64,000 bases of DNA from Bremia lactucae (taxonomy: Eukaryota > Oomycota > Peronosporomycetes > Peronosporales > Peronosporaceae): contig NC_090611.1 of the NCBI RefSeq assembly GCF_004359215.1, positions 1,511,378 to 1,575,377 on the forward strand, given 5' to 3'. The translations under genes and the position numbers were made by a program. The notes beneath the pieces are model-generated. The model was not told the origin of the DNA. It saw only the letters and a list, made by a program, of their open reading frames with translations, and ran no database searches. Shown piece after piece: positions 1-10,569 of this stretch (its first letter is position 1; the number at the start of each line of letters is the position of its first letter).

Positions 1-536
1 TGTAACGGGCTAAAGTTGCCCTAATGTTACACAATCCCCGTTAAGTACACTTGGTGTACTTAACGGGGATAGTCAATTACTAAATAATAGTAATTAGACC
101 TAACACTCGGGGGTGGTGCACATTTGTGACCAGCCCTTGTGGATGTGATGCACATGGGTGCATTCACATTAGGAGGGATGATGGCTAGCGTCATCCGTTA
201 CGCGAGGTATCTATCAAGAAGATACGCTCGCACTACATATTAAATGATATCAATAGAGATATCATTGTAATTGGTAAAATAGGTATTTGTTTTTAATTCT
301 ATTAAATATAAATCAGTCTGAAAACTACTTCCTACTTGGTAAGTGCGCGCGAGGAGACGGATTACCGCTCCCGTGACGACACTTAACCAGAGTACTTAGT
401 GTGTTGGGTGAGGTCGCTTGCGCGCCCACCACAACTACCTCACTGCACGCAAGAGAAGCAGCTTTAACCGCTTCCTCGCTGTGCTAGGGTGTGTGTCTAA
501 GTAGAGCGTGGCCGCATTACGACGTGCCCGCCTACA
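1..536 (+). repeat. LTR-A copy 1, apparently solo
   Basis: This is a long terminal repeat of gypsy family A. It begins TGTAACGGGC, ends GCCCGCCTACA, and matches copies at 7403-7914, 17083-17592, 32350-32880 and 60660-61195. It is followed by unique sequence with no TGGTAGCA primer binding site, so I read it as a solo LTR. Its left flank lies outside the window, so a target-site duplication cannot be checked. Confidence 0.85.
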
Positions 537-915
537 GATTTGGTATTGCAATCGAATGTACATTGCTCAAAACTGTTGACGACGATAGCAAAGCGTGACA
601 ACTATCAAGTTCTGGCAGCCTATAGCTGCCAACAGAACTCTTTATTGTTAATGTACAGCGATTATATATATATGATAGAGAGCTACTTGCAATCAAGCAT
701 GTGTTGATAACTTCCGAGCGCATGTCTTTGATAAGTTTTATGTGAATCATCATCACACCTTCTTTGTAGACCATAATAATGATTGTCGGCTGAGCAGCCA
801 GCAGGTTGGTTTCTAGCGTGCTACTACATTTACGTATTTTATCGTAAAAGCTCACATTGAGCTTGGGCAAGTTTGATACCACCACAAACTGCAAGACGAA
901 TAAGACAGAAATCAT
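532..915 (-). CDS. hypothetical small protein, possibly secreted
   Basis: An open frame of 127 residues runs from an ATG at 915 to a stop inside the last bases of the neighbouring LTR. The N-terminus (MISVLFVLQFVVVS) is hydrophobic and could be a signal peptide. I recognise no domain, and there is no RxLR, LFLAK or EER motif. Because the stop is supplied by the LTR edge, the original 3' end may have been lost when the LTR inserted. It may equally be a chance frame; the only support is length and the hydrophobic start. Confidence 0.2.
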   Translation of the reverse strand: MISVLFVLQFVVVSNLPKLNVSFYDKIRKCSSTLETNLLAAQPTIIIMVYKEGVMMIHIKLIKDMRSEVINTCLIASSSLSYIYNRCTLTIKSSVGSYRLPELDSCHALLSSSTVLSNVHSIAIPNL

Positions 916-942
916 CGAATTTGATAAGAGTGTGGTGAGCAA

Positions 943-1616
943 ATAGCCGCTTTGTCATCCATGAAAAGAAAATTTGCTTTTGTCGAAGCGAGGCAGCCTA
1001 CCATATCTCGCACTACCCATTGCCTCGAAAATTAAAAGCACAATAATGTGGAAGCATTTTCAAGGATTTTTTCATGACGGGGCAAAGTAAATACACGATA
1101 AAATGACATGGGCTTTTGCATTTAAAGCTTAAAATCCTTCGCAAGAAACTACATAGAACTCGAAATCTCACTTAGTGATACTCACGTAGCGCAAGGTCTC
1201 AACTAGCCGAAGCAGGTTTGAGAGAAAGCAAGACGGGTATGGTTTTGAGCTAGTCACGTAGTGCTTATCCTCATAAGAGTTTAATATTGATAATTCGGAC
1301 TAGCTTTTACGTCATTCGCCAACACCGAATTTAGCGAGTCTGACCGCGTCCAAGCACATCGCTCTTGCGGCGTAGACCCCTTAGGATGGCAAAAAACTGC
1401 TGACACTTTTGCTTTCTTTATCTTCGCAAACAGAATAAGCCTCAAATGTCAGGCTGCTGAGTGTTGTGGTTTCACACAGGGTTTTATGCTTAAATTAAAT
1501 GGTTAAATGACTTTAGAGAGGTTGCGACGAGTCCAAAACAATCTTGGAGGATCGTGTAGTATAAATGGCTTATTTTTTTGTTCGAAATAAAATACCTGAA
1601 TTTACTTATAAGCATT
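943..1616. other. Intergenic stretch without recognised genes
   Basis: AT-rich unique sequence between the solo LTR-A and the copia element. I see no convincing coding frame, RNA gene or repeat. Confidence 0.5.
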
Positions 1617-1898
1617 TTGTATTGCATTGTATTGTATTACGTATTCGCGGCGGCCTGAGGTCTGGAGGGCTAGGTGGTAGAGACGGCTTTCACCCAATCT
1701 ACTTACCCCCGCCTTAGCTTTCGCAGACGTCGAGGCTAACGACTTAGCGCCTGTCGGTTAAAACCTTCGTCAGTTTCGGTTATAGGAAACCGCTTGGACA
1801 CGAGAGAAAGCGAGGTAAGACAGCAAAAGAATATAACAGAATCCTTTATTCCAGTGCTACAAACTTTCTCTTTGACTCTACAAGATTGCTATCGCACA
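1617..1898 (+). repeat. Copia 5' LTR
   Basis: It matches the 3' LTR at 5380-5625 through a shared core (GGCTAACGACTTAG, then AGGAAACCGCT, then AATATAACAGA and TCCTTTATTCCAGT) and ends ATCGCACA at 1898. The two LTRs differ at many positions, so the insertion is old. The left boundary is set by weak similarity to the 3' LTR start and is uncertain by tens of bases. Confidence 0.7.
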
Positions 1899-1910
1899 GG
1901 TTATGAGCTC
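1899..1910 (+). promoter_or_regulatory. Putative copia primer binding site
   Basis: GGTTATGAGCTC directly follows the LTR end. It resembles the complement of the anticodon region of initiator tRNA-Met (GGTTATGGGC type), which Drosophila copia uses as an internal half-tRNA primer. The parallel is inferred, not proven. Confidence 0.45.
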
Positions 1911-2899
1911 AAGCTCAGAGGAGAAAGACGATATTGACATGGCACAGGCACCACCGACAACCGGTCATGAAAGGGCTGCGTCGGAGCCTGCTGTGGTCGT
2001 CCCTCCTCACGCTCACGAAAGGAGCGCGGACACCAAGCACTAGAGAGCGTTTTCACGATGCTGAGCGGCATGGGCGAACGCATGAGGAAGATGGAACTGT
2101 CGCAGGCGAGGAATGCTGAAGAAGAGCGCATGCGAGGCACTGTTGACAGCAACATGTTCAGCTCAATGCCCGGTGCTGACTTCGCGGGGAAACTACATCG
2201 AGACGCTCTCGACTGGTCGGGCATGCGAAACAATCAAGCGATGCGGTGGAATGGCTTGACAGGTTTATGCCCACAGTTCATCAAGATGCGCCTCACGCGT
2301 ACAGACGCCACCTCGCCCGCCTGCCTTATTGCCTTCGTACCATCAGCTGCCGCAAATCCCAGTACAAGATCCTAGGACATCTCAGTATCGGACTCCCGAT
2401 GCAAGGCAGCGCAAGCTTGCGATACGCAAATTCGACGGGACTGAGGTCTACGTTGGAATCGGGTCTGTTTTTTTATTGGTGCAAGACTCTTTGGCGACAG
2501 GTGAACAGATTTCTCGAGACCGAAAATGTGAAGACAGATGTACTAGGACAGTACTAAACAGGCACTGCGGAACGATATTTTAGTAAGCAAGTCGACACTT
2601 GGTGAGCTGTGCTACCGACTTCGCAGTTCGTGATGCAGCGTATGCTTGACACGTTCAAGTCCAACATCACTGCGGCTCAAGCAATAAAACTATTTAAGGC
2701 AAAAAAAGCTTCAAGTGATCGTGGCCGGAAAATTATTTGTATCTCGTCGCGGTCAGTGATGCAGCTGGAGGGGCCGAGCAACAGGTGCTCGACAACATCG
2801 TACGCTTCGCCTGAATTATCAACAATTATGCTGGCGAAGCACCAGACGCATTGCGCCGACTACCTCGTGCATGCTGAAGAATTAGCGCACTTTGCGTAG
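1903..2899 (+). pseudogene. Copia gag remnant
   Basis: A frame opens with the ATG at 1903, overlapping the primer site, with a Ser/Glu/Asp-rich start (MSSSSEEKDDIDMAQAPP). It hits a stop after about 45 codons. Coding continues in other frames around 2058-2375 and 2609-2899, with fragments such as [15 protein letters not shown] that look like degraded gag. A zinc knuckle is not clearly visible. The identity rests on position between the LTR and the pol remnants. Confidence 0.5.
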
Positions 2900-3199
2900 A
2901 CGATTGAGATGAAATCTTGATCAGGATGTGCTTTTGGAAGAGAAGTAGTCGCTCATGTGGAAGAGTCGATATTGCGAAAAGAGACACGTACCTGCAATGG
3001 ATGTGGAAAGGCAGGACGCATTAAGGCTGATTGTAGAACAAGACAACTGGCCACACAAGTTGAGGCCGTCGAGGCTAGGGCAGTGGAAATATTGTGCTCG
3101 CAATTGGCGGAGGCAACAGTGTAAAAAACTCGCGTCATGCTCAGATGTCCAAGACACTGTCAATTGCGAGCGTCACCGATTGTTTTGAAGACGAATGAA

Positions 3200-3789
3200 T
3201 CCTAGACAGTGGGTCCAGTCGTCACCTATTCAACGACTTGCCTTTATTAAAAAATGCGAAAGTGTGCGAACATGAGTGCCATCTGGCTGATGGCGGGTTC
3301 GTCGAGCTGTCACGTGGTACTTACTGTGCTAGCTGAAGGGCGACAGAGGGACATCACGTTGACTGACGTTTATCTCCCGCCAGAGCTATCGCGAAATATA
3401 ATTTCATACGGCAAATTCGAGCGCAAAGGGTACGGATTAGTGTATAATGGGACAGAGCAGGCACTAGCAAGGCGCAGCGATGGTGAAATCATATTTGACA
3501 TATCTACGGCAAACAATGCACTTTCCGTGGAGACAATCGAGCTGATTCGCAGTCCAAGTACTGCAAGTGACGTTCTTCTGGCAATAGTAACGCAACAAAT
3601 ATTGAATGAGTCGACCAAGGACATGCAGAGTGGATCACTGTAACGCTTCCACCAGCGTCTGGGACATTTGGATTATGACGCGGTTGAGCGGATGGCAAAA
3701 GACCCGGCGTCTGGCATCAAGATAACGGACAATTCAAGACCTTTATGTGTGTCGTGTGCTGAAGGGAAACAGACCAAGAATGCGCAGTA
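3200..3789 (+). pseudogene. Copia protease and GAG-pre-integrase remnant
   Basis: The stretch 3254-3643 encodes a protease-side segment (TLTDVYLPPELSRNIISYGK is typical of copia polyproteins). In another frame, 3645-3789 encodes a GAG-pre-integrase zinc segment, FHQRLGHLDYDAVERM, followed by PLCVSCAEGKQTK. The H-x4-H...C-x2-C spacing fits the copia integrase HHCC finger. A frameshift separates the two pieces and a stop ends the second. The integrase catalytic core is absent. Confidence 0.75.
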
Positions 3790-3837
3790 GCAAGCGTGAG
3801 ATAAAAAACAGCCATGCGTGACGAGATAGAAGCGCTG

Positions 3838-5378
3838 AAAAAAAAATAAAGCTTGGCACTTAGTTAAGCGAGGCACCAGCAGTTATGCACTACACACCAA
3901 CTGGGTGTTTAAAACAAAAACCGATACGCACGGCGATATCGGACGGCTCAAGGCTCGGCTTGTGCGTGCAAAAACGAGCAAGATTTTTGAGTTAATTACC
4001 AGCTTACCTTCGCAGCAGTCATGGATGTGTCAACGGTGAAGGTGCTACTCTTTTGGCGGCGACATGGGGAGTGCCCGCAAACACGGGGATACACGCAACG
4101 CTTACATAAATGCGGATAAGGAGTCTCACCCTGATACATTTTTACAGGTACCACAAGGCTGAATATTGACGAAGAGACTTTGACGAATTTAGGCGTGTCA
4201 AGTAAGAAGGAGCTATCGTTGGAATCGTGCAAGAGCTTGTACGGGCTCAAGCAAGCCGGTCGGTTATGGAGCCAGCTTCTGCATACCAAGTCGTGCGATG
4301 CGGGATTCACATAGTGCGTGGCCGACTTGTGTTTCTACTTTAAGCGCGATGACCAGGACATTGTTGTGGTAGGGGTCTATGTAGATGACCTTCTTGTCAC
4401 AGGTACCGGTGCGGCTGCGGTTGATCGATTCTTTGCAAGTCTTCAATATTATCAATTAAGAATCTTGGCCAAGTGAGCAAGTTTCTAGGAATGTGAGTGG
4501 TGTTTGACGACGATGGTGGCTATGTACTGAACCAGGAGGAGTCAATTATTGATTTACTACGCGAGCACGGGCTCTCAGATGCGAACTCTACGCTTGCACC
4601 TATTAGTGCTGGCTGTTACGAGGTGCATTCAAGTGGCAGCGCGTTATTTGAGGATAAGGGCAAGAATTGGTTACCAACCGTGAAGGATTTTCAGTTGCTG
4701 GTTGGGCTGCTTTGGGTGGCGCGGTGCACAGACCCGACATCGTGTTCGCAGCGCACAAGGCGACGCGACGGACCCATCAACCCCTGCTTCACGATGGGAA
4801 GCTTGCAAAGCGGGTGGCGCGCTACTCAAAAGGTACAAGGTCGATGAAACTATTTATGAGACCATCTGAAATGGAATATCTCGATTGTGCTCGAAAGTTA
4901 TAGTGACGCCGATTTCGCTGCGGACAAGAATGACAGAAAGTCACTGACCGAAGGTTTTTATACTTCTCGACGGTATGGCTATCAGCCAAAGTGCTAAGAA
5001 ACAGGGCGGCGTATCCTTATCGACGCCGGAAGCCGAATTTGTGGTGGCGTCGGAGGTTGCCCAAGAGCTCTTAGGCGTGCGCGAAATTTTACGCGAAATC
5101 GGCGTGGTGACAAAATTGCCCATGCTTATGGATGTGGACACTTAAGCCGCTATATGGCTGCTTATGAGAGAGGCGTCGCCGCTCAAGGCAAAACATATTG
5201 GCATTCTAGTCAAATTTGTTTGCGATTTTGCCTGTCGTGGAATTGTGCTGGCACAGTTCGTGCGGTCGGAGTAGATATTAGCAGATTTGATGGCCAAGGC
5301 GCTCGACGCGACCAAGCTCGCAAAATTACGTGTTTTAATGCATGTCGAATATGAAGTCAAGTTTTTAGCCGAGGAGGA
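3838..5378 (+). pseudogene. Copia reverse transcriptase-RNase H remnant
   Basis: Decayed copia RT: the palm motif GVYVDDLLVTG (YVDD box) lies near 4370-4400, preceded by LVRAQAGRLWSQLL, a changed form of the family's YGLKQAxRxW motif. Copia-type RNase H follows near 4975-5110 (SAKKQGGVSLSTPEAEF). The last frame ends FLAEEEC next to the 3' LTR. Several stops and frameshifts interrupt it, so it cannot make an active enzyme. Confidence 0.85.
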
Positions 5379-5379
5379 G

Positions 5380-5625
5380 TGTTAGAAATTGCATTATTAT
5401 AGTTGTTTCACGTTATGTACGAAATGCTTAAAGAGGATCGGTGATATTGGTGAAGTAGCGGCTAACGACTTAGTGCCTGTTAAATTAAAATCTTTGGTCA
5501 GTTTCGGCTGTAGGAAACCGCTCGGAAGCGAGATAAGACAGATAACGCAAACGAATATAACAGACTCCTTTATTCCAGTCCTACAGATTTCCTCTTTGAC
5601 CCCTCTACAAGATTGCTATCGAACA
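5380..5625 (+). repeat. Copia 3' LTR
   Basis: It starts TGTTAGAAATTGC right after a GAGGAGGAG purine tract and ends CTATCGAACA. It is similar to the 5' copy but shorter (246 against about 282 nt). No target duplication is evident at the flanks. Confidence 0.75.
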
Positions 5626-5635
5626 CTTCCAAGTT

Positions 5636-6180
5636 TAAGATCGTGGTGCAGGGTCCGTGAGAGGGCAGCCTCGCCACCACTCCCGAGGCTGGGCTGGAAG
5701 TAGTAGGACATCCATCGATTGGCCTCGATGTCTGTTGGACGGCGGAGGATGTAGCGGAACAGTCGCCAGCGCGCAGCGGTGATCGAGGTTTACAACGGTT
5801 GTGTTCCGCAGCGTCGGCGTACGGGTTCTTGTTTTGGATTCGGTACGAGTGCCGGATGTTGAGGACGCTACGGAGTTGTCGTCTTTAAAAGCTGTCTAGT
5901 TTAGCTAATTTTGAATCCCACGGTGCCGCAATTGTATAGGAGAATGGGTCATACGTAGCAGTCGTAAATTCGAAGTCTTGTGTCTCAGAGGTAAGACGCG
6001 AGCGAGACCAGATTTTCCACATGCGGCCGAGGGTGGCGGTAGCGAGGAATGTGCGTCGGGAAACATCTTATTTTTCGAAAGCCAAGATATTTGCAGGCAG
6101 GCGCAAATCGCGCCTTGCGCTCATCAGCATGCACAACTTGGCAGCCTTCCTATCGTTGTCTGACGCTTACCGTGAGAGGC
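5636..6180 (-). pseudogene. LINE (non-LTR retrotransposon) 3' remnant
   Basis: Minus-strand fragments in several frames read like the C-terminal end of an oomycete non-LTR reverse transcriptase. In order on the minus strand: LGRMWKIWSRSRLTSET, TRLRIYDCYV, PILLYNCGTVGF, KLAKLDSF, RRQLRSVLNIRHSYRIQNK and WRLFRYILRRPTDIEANRW. Parallel phrases (LLYNCGTW, LRxVLNIR, WRLFGHILR) are familiar at the end of such ORF2 proteins. Frameshifts and a stop are present. No poly-A tail was found, and the RT catalytic part is not in the window. Confidence 0.65.
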
Positions 6181-6238
6181 AATCTTAAGCCGTCCGGCTG
6201 TCTAAATCTGCACAGCCAATGATATCATGACACAACGT

Positions 6239-6550
6239 TCAAGTGCCTAACCTTGAAGTAAAAAAACACAAAGAATAAAAATGAGTTCTATGCCGCTGCA
6301 GAAACGTCTCGTGTGACAATAATTGACACCAATCATTCTTTAAGACGATAGGTAAAATTCGTGACATCGCAACTGAGGAAGAAGACACGGACAGCAAGTC
6401 AACTTTAACGCGCAGTTGTCCCTGCCTAATTAGTTGTGCGAGCATGGAACCTCTTGAGGCCTCATTGCTTGCGAAGCTTGGCAGATAGGATTTTTCGGCT
6501 GCAAAGACAATCACTACATGTGCCATCGCATAAAATTGCCAAAAAGGCAT
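6239..6550 (-). CDS. Hypothetical protein, hydrophobic N-terminus
   Basis: 103 residues from an ATG at 6550. The N-terminus (MPFWQFYAMAHVVIVFAA) could be a weak signal peptide. No RxLR, EER or other effector motif is present (the nearest match is RQGQLR). I do not recognise the protein, and it may be a chance frame or a broken small secreted protein. Confidence 0.2.
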   Translation of the reverse strand: MPFWQFYAMAHVVIVFAAEKSYLPSFASNEASRGSMLAQLIRQGQLRVKVDLLSVSSSSVAMSRILPIVLKNDWCQLLSHETFLQRHRTHFYSLCFFTSRLGT

Positions 6551-7175
6551 GTGCCGAAGTCACGACGCCGACTTGGCCTACCGTTTTCGTGTATACCCTT
6601 GCTCATTAGAATCGAATCTATGTGGCTTGCTTTAATCGTTTCCATCATTGCTCGCTCCGCTTATGCTGACGCTTCATAAAGTAGCGACGCTCTATATCGG
6701 TGCGATTATACATAGGCATGGGGTCTAGACAACCTATTGCCAAATATGACTTTGTAACAAACAATGCCACTACACGTACACTTTACCAAAATCTAGCTTC
6801 AGTTCAATATTAAAGGAACCTTTTTAAGAATGCTTAGACTGCATATAGGAGTATTCGCTGATACATTTAAATCAAAACGTAATATGCGGTCGAAGGTGCG
6901 GCGGACGTGAGTCCGCTACGGGTGGAGAACATTACGCCTTCCCTTCTTACAAAATCTTGCGGTCTAAAATTAAGCTTTTACCGAGATACTGCAGGCGTCT
7001 TATGGCACCAAATATGCTCTTAACGAACTCTTTTTAGTTGCATTCTCGCTTGTAAGGTCGTACTGCTATTATTTTGGAGGCGAACTTCTCGGCAGCCACC
7101 GCCGGCGGATGAATTAGCTAAGCTTTTTCTCACTTAGGCCAAAGCGTTTTGGCGAATTAAAAGCATGATATCAAT
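6551..7175. other. Intergenic stretch without recognised genes
   Basis: Nothing recognised on either strand. Confidence 0.5.
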
Positions 7176-7475
7176 ATGAAATGGCGTAAATACTGTCTTT
7201 CTGGTGTAATCTTAATCATTGGATTGTCGTATTATAGACACGCGTTGTGTAATATTTATTACAGGTCAAACTGTTCTATCTCGCCATCGGTTTGGGCTGC
7301 CGACATATTGACATTACTGCCTAGCAGCCTAGAAAACTGTCGCCAGAAGGCGGCTGTGAACTCGTGTTCTCTTTTCGAGACGAAAGAATCTGATAGCCCT
7401 TTTATAGGCGAGCACGTCGTAATGCGGCCACGCCCTACTTACACACAGACCCTAGCACAGCGAGGAAGCGGTTAA
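7176..7475 (+). CDS. Hypothetical protein cut by LTR-A
   Basis: The frame starts at an ATG at 7176 with a signal-like N-terminus (MKWRKYCLSGVILIIGLSYY). It runs 75 codons before crossing into the LTR at 7403, after which the residues are LTR-encoded. If it was a gene, its 3' end has been replaced by the LTR. It has several cysteines (CNIYYRSNC, ENCRQKAAVNSC). No family is recognised. Confidence 0.2.
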   Translation: MKWRKYCLSGVILIIGLSYYRHALCNIYYRSNCSISPSVWAADILTLLPSSLENCRQKAAVNSCSLFETKESDSPFIGEHVVMRPRPTYTQTLAQRGSG

Positions 7476-7914
7476 ACCAGCTTATTTTGCGTGCAGTGAG
7501 GTAGTTGTGGTGGGCACCTTAGCGACCTCACCCGACGCACTAAGTACTCGAGTAAAGTGTCGTCACGGGATCGGTAATCCGGCTCCTCGTGCGCACTTAC
7601 TAAGTAGAAAGTAGTTTTCAGACTGATTTATATTTAATAGAATTAAATACAAGTACATATTTTTACCAATCAAAAATTAATATGTGTCGCGAGCGTATCT
7701 TTCTAGATACCTCGCGTAACGGATGACGCTAGGCGTCATCCCTCCTAATGTGAATGCACCTGTGTGCATCACATACACAAGGGTTAGTCACAAATGTGAA
7801 CCACACTCGAGTGCTGGGTCCAATTACTTTATTTAAGTGATTGACCATCCCCTGAAGTACACCACGTGCACTTAACGGGGACTGTGTAAGATTAGGGCAG
7901 GTTTAGCCCGTTCA
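7403..7914 (-). repeat. LTR-A copy 2, solo, minus orientation
   Basis: Reverse complement of the LTR-A consensus. The CTACA end is at 7403 (mutated to TATAGGCG on the plus strand) and the start at about 7914 (GCCCGTTCA). No primer binding site or polypurine tract adjoins it, and I see no target-site duplication. It faces LTR-A copy 1, so the two cannot be the ends of one element. Confidence 0.85.
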
Positions 7915-9087
7915 TGCTGACAGGCCGACTTTCCCATGTTAGGCTCTGCTTTGATAGGTAGAATTAAAACACGCATTGATCATTGTCTATATCATTTGTC
8001 TTGCGAGTCTTGCGATCGCGAGCGACTACATACCTCTTTCATTAATTTTGATCATTTGCGACAATTGTTTTGGAGTCAGCGAGAAAATGCGTCGACAAGC
8101 AAATTCTGATACCAAGTTATTTTTGATGCGAAAACAAATTTTCGCGAAGAGCGGCAACCGTTTCGCTATTTGTTGCGAGAGGTGTGGCGCAAATTGCCAT
8201 CCATCCAAACGACGCGTAGTCGGTATCGACCACAGACTTCTTTGCATGTAGCTACTCCTCGTGGACACATCAATTCTTACTGGAAGCTGTGTGCTGTCTC
8301 GACACGAGCGAATGTCGCGTAACTACCATCATAACGGGTCTGAAAAAGAGTACATTCGTCTGGATAATTGCTTGCGTACCAAATAACGTATTTATGCTCG
8401 GGGGCGCTAGTATTAGTTTGCCTTAAACTACCTTTAATCCTATCGAAGTCCTTCTGCTAACTTTTTTCAGACCATATTAAAAACTTTTATCACTATTAGC
8501 CTTACCATGAATATCTTAAAATAGAATATTAGGAAGGCGACGGCTCCGAGCCGTGAACATTACCCATAGGTATAATATAGAAGCGTTGATGCACCCAATG
8601 CTTCCAACTATCCACAGCCGTATCATTTGTACTTTGACTACATTTCGAAAAGAAAATTATTAGATAATATTCAGTATAAAGGGACAAGTACTATTTGAAG
8701 ACAAATAAATCCTGTCTTCCAGCATTAAATGAATTTTGTGAGCGTTTCTCGCTACAATCGGTACCGGTGGCTAAGCCCTCGTCGTAATTGCCGTCGACTT
8801 TGGTTGAAAATTTCGCAGGCAACTTTACTAAATACTGCAAATCTTTCATAATTGCCGAAACAAACATTCCGTTAAGATATCTAAACTTAATAAAAAATGA
8901 AGCTAAAAAGTTCCTTGTTTGGAGTTTGACTCGTATTTAGATTTGTGAAACGACACCATACGCAAATTTTGTTTTGTAGCTTGGCATTTCAATAAATAAA
9001 TAAAAATGCCGAGTAGAATTAAAAATATTGCAATCATTCATTTTTGTCATACTCGCATTTTTAACAACGTTGCCGTCAGACCGCAAC
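7915..9087. other. Intergenic stretch without recognised genes
   Basis: AT-rich. An open frame at 7976-8251 (plus) has only a TTG start and no recognisable similarity. Nothing else is supported. Confidence 0.45.
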
Positions 9088-9163
9088 ATATGCCGCGCGC
9101 GGGCGATAGCAGTGCTGGGCTGCTGCCAACGCCTGCAGACTTGACTCTGGTCGTCCGAAGCGG

Positions 9164-9271
9164 AAACGAAGAAAATAATGCTGCATTAGTAGACACTTGC
9201 TCCTTGATGGTGTCGCAAAAAACGAAGAAAATAATGCTGCATTAGTAGACACTTGCTCCTTGATGGTGTCG
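9164..9271 (+). repeat. 56-nt tandem duplication
   Basis: A 52-nt unit beginning AAACGAAGAAAATAATG is present twice, at 9164-9215 and 9220-9271, a period of 56 nt with a CAAA spacer. The two copies are identical by eye. Since 56 is not a multiple of three, it shifts the reading frame of the N-terminal part of the transporter pseudogene. Confidence 0.9.
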
Positions 9272-9762
9272 TTAGCGTTAAATCTGCGGCTGCTCTGCTA
9301 GGCATGTACCTGGGTAAGACCAGGCGCACGACGTAAGCGACTGCGTGTGCTTCCGGGGTTGGTCTCTTGGTGCCTTTTCCTGTCATGTTGCATGCGTTAG
9401 ACTAAGCGTCTTTGTGGTGCTCTGGTACGCGGTCAGTATCGGCATGACGCTGTTTAACAAGTGGTTTCTACGGGTCTGGGAGAGTGGTGGCTACCCGGTC
9501 GCCACGACGATGACGTTCATCAACATGTTTTTCAAGTGTCTGCTATCGAGACTAGTCGACTAATGCACTAGGAAGGGAAATGGGTAGATGGTTGCACTAC
9601 CGTCAAGCATTTATTGGAAGCTGGAATAGCCTATTAGCGTCTTAACTGCACTGGATTTAATGCTGTCCAATTTGTCGCTATTTTATACCACTGAAACTTT
9701 CTACACTATCGTTAAATCGGGTGGCAATGTGTGGAACTTGCTCTTCTCTGTCTGTCTGGGCG

Positions 9763-9895
9763 GGTCAGTACCCACTTTAATGTTCCAATTACTGATGCCG
9801 CCAACACCAAGATAAAACCATACAGGACAAAGTGGGCCGATCCATAATTAGCGAGTCCACTGCCGCTCGAAAGTAATACAATTACTCCAAAAAAT
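9763..9895 (-). other. Inverted segment inside the transporter pseudogene
   Basis: The minus strand reads LLAFFGVIVLLSSGSG, then YGSAHFVLYGFILVLAAS, then VIGTLKWVLT. This is the middle transmembrane part of the same transporter family whose earlier and later parts flank it on the plus strand. CTGG at the left edge and CCAG at the right edge are a small inverted microhomology. The edges are approximate to a few bases. Confidence 0.75.
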
Positions 9896-10569
9896 GCCAG
9901 GAGAGGCGTTGATGAATGATAAGGTCCTGGCTCATGTATCGCCAGCAAGCGCGATTGGACTATTTTTGTTTGCAACTTATTACGAAGGAAGTGACCATAC
10001 AACGTTGAGATTTTTGCTGGAATCGCAGCTTTTGGTGGTGTCGATGGTGTTCATATTTATCAGTGGATGCCTCACTTTTGTGCTGATTTTTTTTGAAATT
10101 TTGTTGTTAAAGAAAACATCGGCCTTGTCTCTAGGGACTGCCGGTAGCTTTAAAGACGTCACGCAAGTGCTGCATGCTGTCTTGATTTTGGTGACCAGCT
10201 TTTTGCGATTAACGCGTGCGGCCTACTAGTGGCGACGATCGAGAAACTCTTTTATACGTATGAAGCATACGATGGCAGAAGCAGCAGGCAACGCAAGTCA
10301 TGCCAAGCTGGAGAAAAATCAGTGCGTCTCGTAGCGATTCGACCGCATTTACAGACGCAACAAGGACATTGGTTTGGATTTCCTTATGAAGGATAAAAGA
10401 GGCGTTTTTTTAAAAATACATTGTCGGTAAGCTAGTTATCTGCGCTCAATAGATGCAACGAAAGGACAAAAAATATTTAGCTCACATGTGCCAGTTTTCA
10501 AATTGTAAGCAAATCTTTTTTCTAGTCTTATATGAGTATTTGAGTTGACAATCCGCCATGTTACGTTCT

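Larger units (their letters stand above)
1617..5625 (+). mobile_element. Degenerate Ty1/copia LTR retrotransposon
   Basis: This element is about 4 kb with related terminal repeats (about 1617-1898 and 5380-5625). The copia domain order is kept: gag, protease/GAG-pre-integrase, reverse transcriptase, RNase H. The integrase core is missing between about 3790 and 3840, and every domain carries stops or frameshifts. The purine tract GAGGAGGAG abuts the 3' LTR. The RT-RNase H order at the 3' end, without a downstream integrase, distinguishes it from the gypsy elements elsewhere in the window. The 5' LTR start is approximate. Confidence 0.85.
9088..10334 (+). pseudogene. SLC35C2-like TPT-family (nucleotide-sugar/triose-phosphate type) transporter pseudogene with internal inversion
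   Basis: This is a drug/metabolite-superfamily membrane transporter that would act in Golgi or other endomembranes. The pieces are in order. Cytosolic N-terminus from the ATG at 9088 (MPRAGDSSAGLLPTPADL). A plausible GT-AG intron at 9314-9400. First membrane helix, VVLWYAVSIGMTLFNKWFL, at 9408-9470. The ALDLMLSNLSLFY and YTIVKSGGNVWNLLFS motif (family TKSSAVLFILIFS) near 9650-9765. The later segment HVSPASAIGLFLFATYYEG from 9930, then LKKTSALSLGTAGSFKDV. The helix pair GVIVLLSSGSGLANYGSAHF and LYGFILVLAASVIGTLKWVLT lies at about 9763-9895 on the opposite strand, an in-place inversion. Further damage: a 56-nt duplication, an in-frame stop before ALDLM, a one-base loss near 10187 and another frameshift before the C-terminal MKHTMAEAAGNASH. 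Dead as a protein. Confidence 0.8.

Noticed and set aside
6239..6550. RxLR effector at 6239-6550
   Set aside because: Hydrophobic N-terminus only; no RxLR or EER with correct spacing.
1..7914. LTR-A at 1-536 and 7403-7914 as two ends of one element
   Set aside because: They are in opposite orientation, neither has a primer site or polypurine tract beside it, and the interior holds a copia element and unrelated sequence.
7976..8268. Open frames on both strands at 7976-8268
   Set aside because: TTG start on the plus strand, no domain, overlapping each other; no reason to prefer either.
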